64,000 nt of DNA from Lathyrus oleraceus (Eukaryota; Streptophyta; Magnoliopsida; Fabales; Fabaceae). The notes beneath the pieces are model-generated. The model was not told the origin of the DNA. It did no database searches and saw only the letters and a list, made by a program, of their open reading frames with translations. Below are positions 59,115-64,000 of this stretch, one piece after another; the stretch's first letter is position 1, and each line of letters begins with the position of its first letter. The stretch is from assembly GCF_024323335.1 (NCBI RefSeq), contig NC_066583.1, positions 269,161,416-269,225,415 on the forward strand, written 5' to 3'. Both the position numbers and the translations under genes were made by a program.

Positions 59115-62100
59115 TGTAGCGGCAAATTCAGGATCATTAAGTTATGGATACACTCATCATCAATAAAACCAGAGTCGCCATCACACTTTTATTGTTTCCA
59201 AAGGAAGGGGGAAAAGTATGAACAAAACCCAAAGTTAAGAAGTTTTCAAATGAAAACTAATAAAATTCCAGAGATTACAGGTAAGGGGGTTAGTTACACA
59301 TAGGGAAGGTGTTAGCACCCAAAGTGTCCTAGGTACTCCTAGGGAGCCATTTTTTATGTGTCTATGTGTTTTTGGTATAAAATGATGTTTGATAAAAAAT
59401 AAAGTGTGGGGATGAGAAAAGAATTCATTGATTATATTTTTGTGTTTGACAAGACCTTCGGACTTGTGCCTACGTACCAACATAAAAATGAGGGATCAAA
59501 ACCTCGTAGTTCGTGGTAACAATTTCAAAATGAGTGGATTGCTTTTAATAAAAATTTAAATTTAAAAGAGGCACAAAGGGCCTAAAAGAGTTTGAATGAG
59601 TGTTAGTTCCTTTTGTCTTTTTGAAATTTTAAGTCAAGTATGGTTAAATTCATTTACAAGTTTGATTTAAGAAAAGAGTTTGAAAATGCAATGGCCTAAG
59701 GCCAAAGTTTCTAATTTGCAATAAAGTCTAAGTTTAGAAATCACAAGCAAAGAATATTTTGAAAGGGGGGAGAGATTTGAAATTTAAGAAAATGGGAGGA
59801 GATTAAGAGACTAATCCTAAGCAAAAATTAAACGTTAAGGGTTGGAAATATCTGACTAGTGGGATGCAATCCAATAGACAAGAGTGTCATATAGAAACCC
59901 ATTTTTCCTTTTGACTTTGGAATCAAGAAAAATCAATAAGCAAGTAGCAAAGTGAAGAGCAAGGCATCAAATAAAGATAGCCACATCTAAGCTAGCAACT
60001 TCATAGTCTTCTTCTTAATCTTCCCATGTATCAGATGACATACTCCTTGAATGGCTTAAAATAAGTCGTCAGACACAGATTCAAAGTAATATTTGCATCA
60101 AGACCATGTAGCATATGAACTCATATGGATCTCAATACTTGCATCAGATGAAAGCTCAAATCACAATAACTTGGTTTTAGAAATGTTGGCATTGACCAAG
60201 TCCTTTTGCATAGGGAATGTTGCCTAATTCTAACTCCAAAGCTCATATCACATCCAACAGTCCACACAAACATTTTTTAGGGTTTTTTGTTTGTTTATTA
60301 AGTATTTTAAGGTCCTAAGACCACAAACACAAACAGGATACACAGACAAATATATACAATCACAATATATGGCTCAAATGAGCAAAGGGAAAAATATAAA
60401 CATAAACAAGTTAAATGATATGTAAATGGAAAATGGTAAATGACATAAACTAAATGACCTGAAATTAAAAGTAACAAGAAAAAAGTTAGTCAAATGTTAG
60501 TTAATTAGATGTTAGTATTGTTTTGCTTTTCAATTGATTAAGCCATTCTTTGGAGAACACTCAACCCTCTTTCACAAGCATGGATCCTTTAACCAAGACA
60601 TCTCCAAAGAAAGGAAAAAAGACCAAGTTTCCAGACAATACCATGAAAGGGGGAGACTTACAATCCCACTTACTAGAATGTTATGCCTTTTGGGTCAAAA
60701 TTTAACGCTATGTTAAGCAATCGTAATTGAACTTATGCAGAAGTCACAACTATCTGAGGTCGGGCAATAGAAATTTAGGTGCCAATACATGTTAGAGATA
60801 TGGTATAATGAACCATACTCCTAAAACACACCACACTCAAAAAGAAAATGATCAAAGGATGGACCTAATCTCATTCATACTTGTATTGATTCATCTAACA
60901 TAAGTTATTGATGAACCAATTAGCCTTAGGATATTGATATATCTTTGGCACATGGAAAGGATGGGATAAAATGGGATTGAAGATGAAGAGGGGGGGGGGG
61001 GGGTGGGGGGAGGAGACAAACACAAATTGGTCATGGGTGGGATTTTATCAAATTAAAATCATTCATTCATTTTAGGAGATGAAATGTACATTTCATCAAT
61101 CCCCTAAATCCAATGATTTTAATCCAATAAAAGTCAAATCAACCTTGACCAAGGCCCAAACACATAGTCAAACTTCACAAGTCAATAAAAATGGCTCAAC
61201 ACAATTTATTCACAATTAATCAATAAAAAATTAAATTAAAATGCATTTAAATCAAATTATGTTTGATCAAAAACCTAAAACCTCCTCAAAACACCAAATA
61301 AATGGCCAAGATATTTATCCTAGGTCAATGAAGGTCAAAGGACCTTAGACAAAAAAATTCATAATTTTTGAAAAGTCAGAAGTATTTTTAAATAATTAAA
61401 AATAAGCACAAAAACAATTAAATCATGAAAAATATCAATATTAATCCAAAAAATAATTTTAATTCAGAAAGTGAAAGAGAAAAATATTTGAATTTTTTGT
61501 TGAAAGTCCCATATTTTTTGGATTAATAATAAAATTAATATGAATTAATTAAAAATAATGGATAAAATAAAATATTCAAAAATTCAAAAAAAAATTAGAG
61601 TCATCTGATCTCCCTCATTAATTGGGGTGTCAGATCAGATGGTGATAAGCGTGCGTTCCATGATGCACTGCAGTCAACGTGGCATATGCTTGGTAATTAA
61701 GAGCAACGCATGAGATTAGAAGATGGAGAGAAGATCCGATGGATAGGAGCATGCCACCACACCACCGGAGTTAGGGCTCCGGTTGTCTTCTCCGGTGGAC
61801 CTCACCGGACTGGTCCACCACCAACCACCACCAAAATGAAAAAGCAAGATATGGATTTAAACAAAAAATTCTCAGGAGCTCGAATCTGGCCTCAATTTTG
61901 TCCAATTGCAAGTATATAAAAAGATACAGGGATTTGAATTTTGAGGATCATGAACTGAGTTGCTTTGGTTTAACCTCAAAGCAACTCAATCTTGTTGCCT
62001 ACATTGGTAGGACTTTACCAAACCAATAATCAATCAAAATGGATGAGAAATGAGGGAGAATCGAAGAAGAAAAGTTTCTAAAATCTCACCTTCAAGGAGC

Positions 62101-63873
62101 TTCAAATTAGCTTGATCTTGCTTCCAATTTGGCTTGACTTGACTCTAGAAGCTTGTAGGAGATGATTTGGATGGTTAAAAAGCTTGGACTCTTGGAGTTT
62201 CAATTCTAAAACAGAATGAGAATTGAAACTCGATTTCTCAAGAAATATTCAAGAATATCCTTTCAATGGTGTTTGGGGAAGGAGGGGCTCGAAGCTTGGG
62301 CAAGACGATCCCATTTATGATCACCAGGGTCATGTATTTATAGGCTACCAAGTTCTTTTCACGCACTTCAAATTTTGGAAAAAAATTGAATTCCTCTCTT
62401 GCATGGATACATAGGCTTGCACTAGGCCCGTGAGATTATGTAATTTGATCCAAAGTTTAATGTACTTCATGCTGAAACCATGTTAGAAGCTCATGCAAAT
62501 GTGTGTGAAAATTGGAACTTGAAATTATCCAAAAGGTGCTTTAACTTACACCCATGCACAAGTCCCTCATACTTTGGCCAAATGGGATGACTTTGGACTT
62601 TTTGGAAAGGTGAGATCAAGGGGAAAAACTTTCATGTTGAACAAGTTTTGATTTAAAGCTTGGATCATGATGAATTTTGAGGTGTAAATTTGGGAAATCA
62701 AACATATTTGAAAATTTTCTAAGTCCCAAGTCAAATGTTCACTTCTTCCACCTTGAATAACTTTTTCTATGGACGTCAAATGAGAAACATTCCTTCATCA
62801 AAGTTGTAGCTATTTCAAACCTATTCAATGTAGTCATAAATTTGGCCTCATTTGGATTTTTCATGAAGGAGTTATGCATTTTAGAAGTTGAGGAAAATCA
62901 CTTGCTCAATGGTAATGGCCCAAAATGACCTATAATGTTTCCTCTTGGCACATGCATTTTCAAGTTGAATTTGCACTTCCTCCAAAAATAAAAGTTGAAG
63001 TAGACATATTTAATTTTATCATTAAATTTTAATGGATTTCATCTCATAAAATATGAGCAAGTTATGGTCTTGGGAAGTTGACCTCCAAACTAGGGTTCAG
63101 ACAAAATGATCCATAATATTTCATCATAAAAAATGACTTTCCAAGCAAAACTAGATCTTGACCTCAACATGAAAGTTGTTTTTAATGTCATTTAGAGTAA
63201 CGTTTCTCTTGGAAGCATTTTCATATGACAAATATTGTAGGAGATAGGGTTTAGGGAACCCCAGTTTTGACTAGTTGACTTTCTCTGGTCAACCACCATG
63301 AACCAACTTGTTGGCTTGATATTCTCTTGACTTTTGGGGATCATGGAGGATAATATATGCATAAGATGGTGTAATATGAAGTATACCTTAATATATTTGA
63401 TCAATTGTTAAAGAAACTTGTTGAAGAAATTACACAAGATACCCAAATAAATTAGGGTTTCCAAGGCAAACAAACTCCAAACTCTTGATGATTTCTTGAT
63501 CAAAATAACATGTGAAGATCATGGGGATCCATATATGATGCTTAGAGCCAATGTCAACCATTTCTTGATTGAAATCCTTGCATTGAGGGTCTTAAACCCT
63601 AGATATGATCTTGATAGAGCATAGGTGAGCATACACACTTCCTACAAAAGCAACAAACTATACATTGACATATTTTTGATATTTTTTAGTAAATAAATAA
63701 AAACAAATTATGATACAATCTAAATTTCTTGGTGACCTCTCCCAATGCAAACCCAATGAATGAAGGATAAGGAGAATGCCAAAGTATGGTCCCAATGCCA
63801 AAGTATGGTCCCAATGCCAATGCATATGATGAGATGGCATGAGGGATCTTAGGGTCAAAATAGGGGTCTTACA
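59115..63873 (-). mobile_element. Ogre 5' LTR
   Basis: 4,759 bp; minus strand starts TGTAAGACCCCTATTTTGACC at 63873 and ends TTGCCGCTACA at 59115. A minus-strand TATA box lies at 62334-62342. It contains a G14-T-G6 run (60990-61010) absent from the partner, and a 19 bp tandem duplication (63781-63818) that is single in the partner. Noncoding. Confidence 0.94.
60990..61010. repeat. Poly-G tract G14 T G6 in the Ogre 5' LTR
   Basis: Fourteen G, one T, six G, flanked by GAAGA and AGGAG. The partner LTR has GAGGAAGGGGAGATG here (about 43779). It could form a G-quadruplex or be a sequencing or assembly artefact of a homopolymer. Confidence 0.85.
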
Positions 63874-63878
63874 AGAGC
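63874..63878. repeat. Target site duplication AGAGC (right copy, Ogre)
   Basis: Matches 37307-37311; Tat-lineage pol resumes after it. Confidence 0.95.
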
Positions 63879-64000
63879 AACTATGTACAATCTCATAAAT
63901 CTATTCCTACAGGGAGGTGACAAATTTGGAGGTTGCACAAGGTAGTCTTTGATCTTGTTGAAAGCCTCTTGTTGCACGTTCCCCCATTCAAAGCCTTCTT
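63879..64000 (-). pseudogene. Tat-lineage pol, RT to RNase H connection (continuation across the Ogre insertion)
   Basis: The minus strand reads FEWGNVQQEAFNKIKDYL then QPPNLSPPCRNRFMRLYIVA, the link between Ty3/gypsy RT and RNase H. It joins in frame to SDATLGSML at 37311 once the Ogre and one AGAGC copy are removed. The rest of RT lies beyond the right edge. Confidence 0.8.

Larger units (their letters stand above)
37312..63873 (-). mobile_element. Ogre retrotransposon (Ty3/gypsy, Tat lineage), structurally complete, about 22 kb net
   Basis: Both LTRs are present (37312-46625 with a nested insert, and 59115-63873), flanked by AGAGC duplications. Net length without the nested 4.6 kb element is 21,956 bp. 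Minus-strand order is 5' LTR, primer site, ORF1, gag-pro, an intron, RT-RNase H-aRNH-integrase, a tandem-repeat-rich 3' region, a polypurine tract and the 3' LTR. The giant size, the extra ORF1 upstream of gag, and the intron between pro and RT are the defining features of Ogre elements in legumes. All ORFs carry stops or shifts, and the two LTRs are visibly diverged, including indels, so this is an older insertion. Confidence 0.94.
29808..64000 (-). mobile_element. Tat-lineage Ty3/gypsy retrotransposon with antisense extra gene, right end off-window
   Basis: Minus-strand order is pol (63879-64000, then 35200-37311 after the Ogre insert), an antisense plant-mobile-domain gene (30993-34867, plus strand), a polypurine tract and the 3' LTR (29808-30539). 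The pol fragments include a second, archaeal-type RNase H and a GPY-less integrase, as in Tat elements. Extra ORFs, some antisense to pol, are known to be frequent in the Tat lineage. The element inserted into the Copia pol. Only its 3' part is in the window. Confidence 0.78.

Overview
This is plant nuclear DNA made almost entirely of nested LTR retrotransposons. No intact host gene, rRNA, tRNA, CRISPR array or bacterial-type operon is visible. The mix of elements points to a legume of the tribe Fabeae (Pisum, Vicia, Lathyrus or Lens): a roughly 22 kb Ogre element, a roughly 4.9 kb Ogre-type solo LTR, Athila elements with tRNA-Asp-like primer sites, and a Sirevirus-type Copia element. The organism is an inference from these families. 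The element boundaries are read directly from the sequence.

Left block (1-24288): an Athila-lineage Ty3/gypsy element on the minus strand. Its 5' LTR is 22779-24288 and its 3' LTR lies beyond the left edge. Its protease region is split by a solo LTR (5493-20538, target duplication CATCC). The solo LTR is itself split by a young Sirevirus (6356-16485, target duplication CTTGG, LTRs differing at 5 bases plus 2 indels). Removing the inserts restores the Athila reading frame across 20543/5488.

Middle (24289-29807): an AT-rich spacer with an unidentified coding-like remnant, one end of a CACTA-type DNA transposon, a TRIM-like miniature LTR element, and the 3' half of a decayed Copia element on the minus strand.

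Right block (29808-64000): a Tat-lineage Ty3/gypsy element on the minus strand interrupts the Copia element. It has a 732 bp 3' LTR, an antisense intron-containing plant-mobile-domain gene with its own promoter-like region, and a decayed RNase H-integrase. Its pol is split by a complete 22 kb Ogre (37312-63873, target duplication AGAGC) and resumes at 63879. The Ogre's 3' LTR is split by a 4.6 kb Athila derivative (38930-43530, target duplication CTTAT). That derivative keeps one 341-codon ORF made of in-frame gag, pol and integrase fragments.

All polyproteins carry stops or frameshifts. Insertion order on the left is Athila, then solo-LTR parent, then Sirevirus. On the right it is Copia, then Tat element, then Ogre, then Athila derivative. 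The most unusual features are the antisense plant-mobile-domain gene, the in-frame mini-polyprotein, and the Ogre intron whose donor site overlaps the gag-pro stop codon. I found no clearly new biological system.
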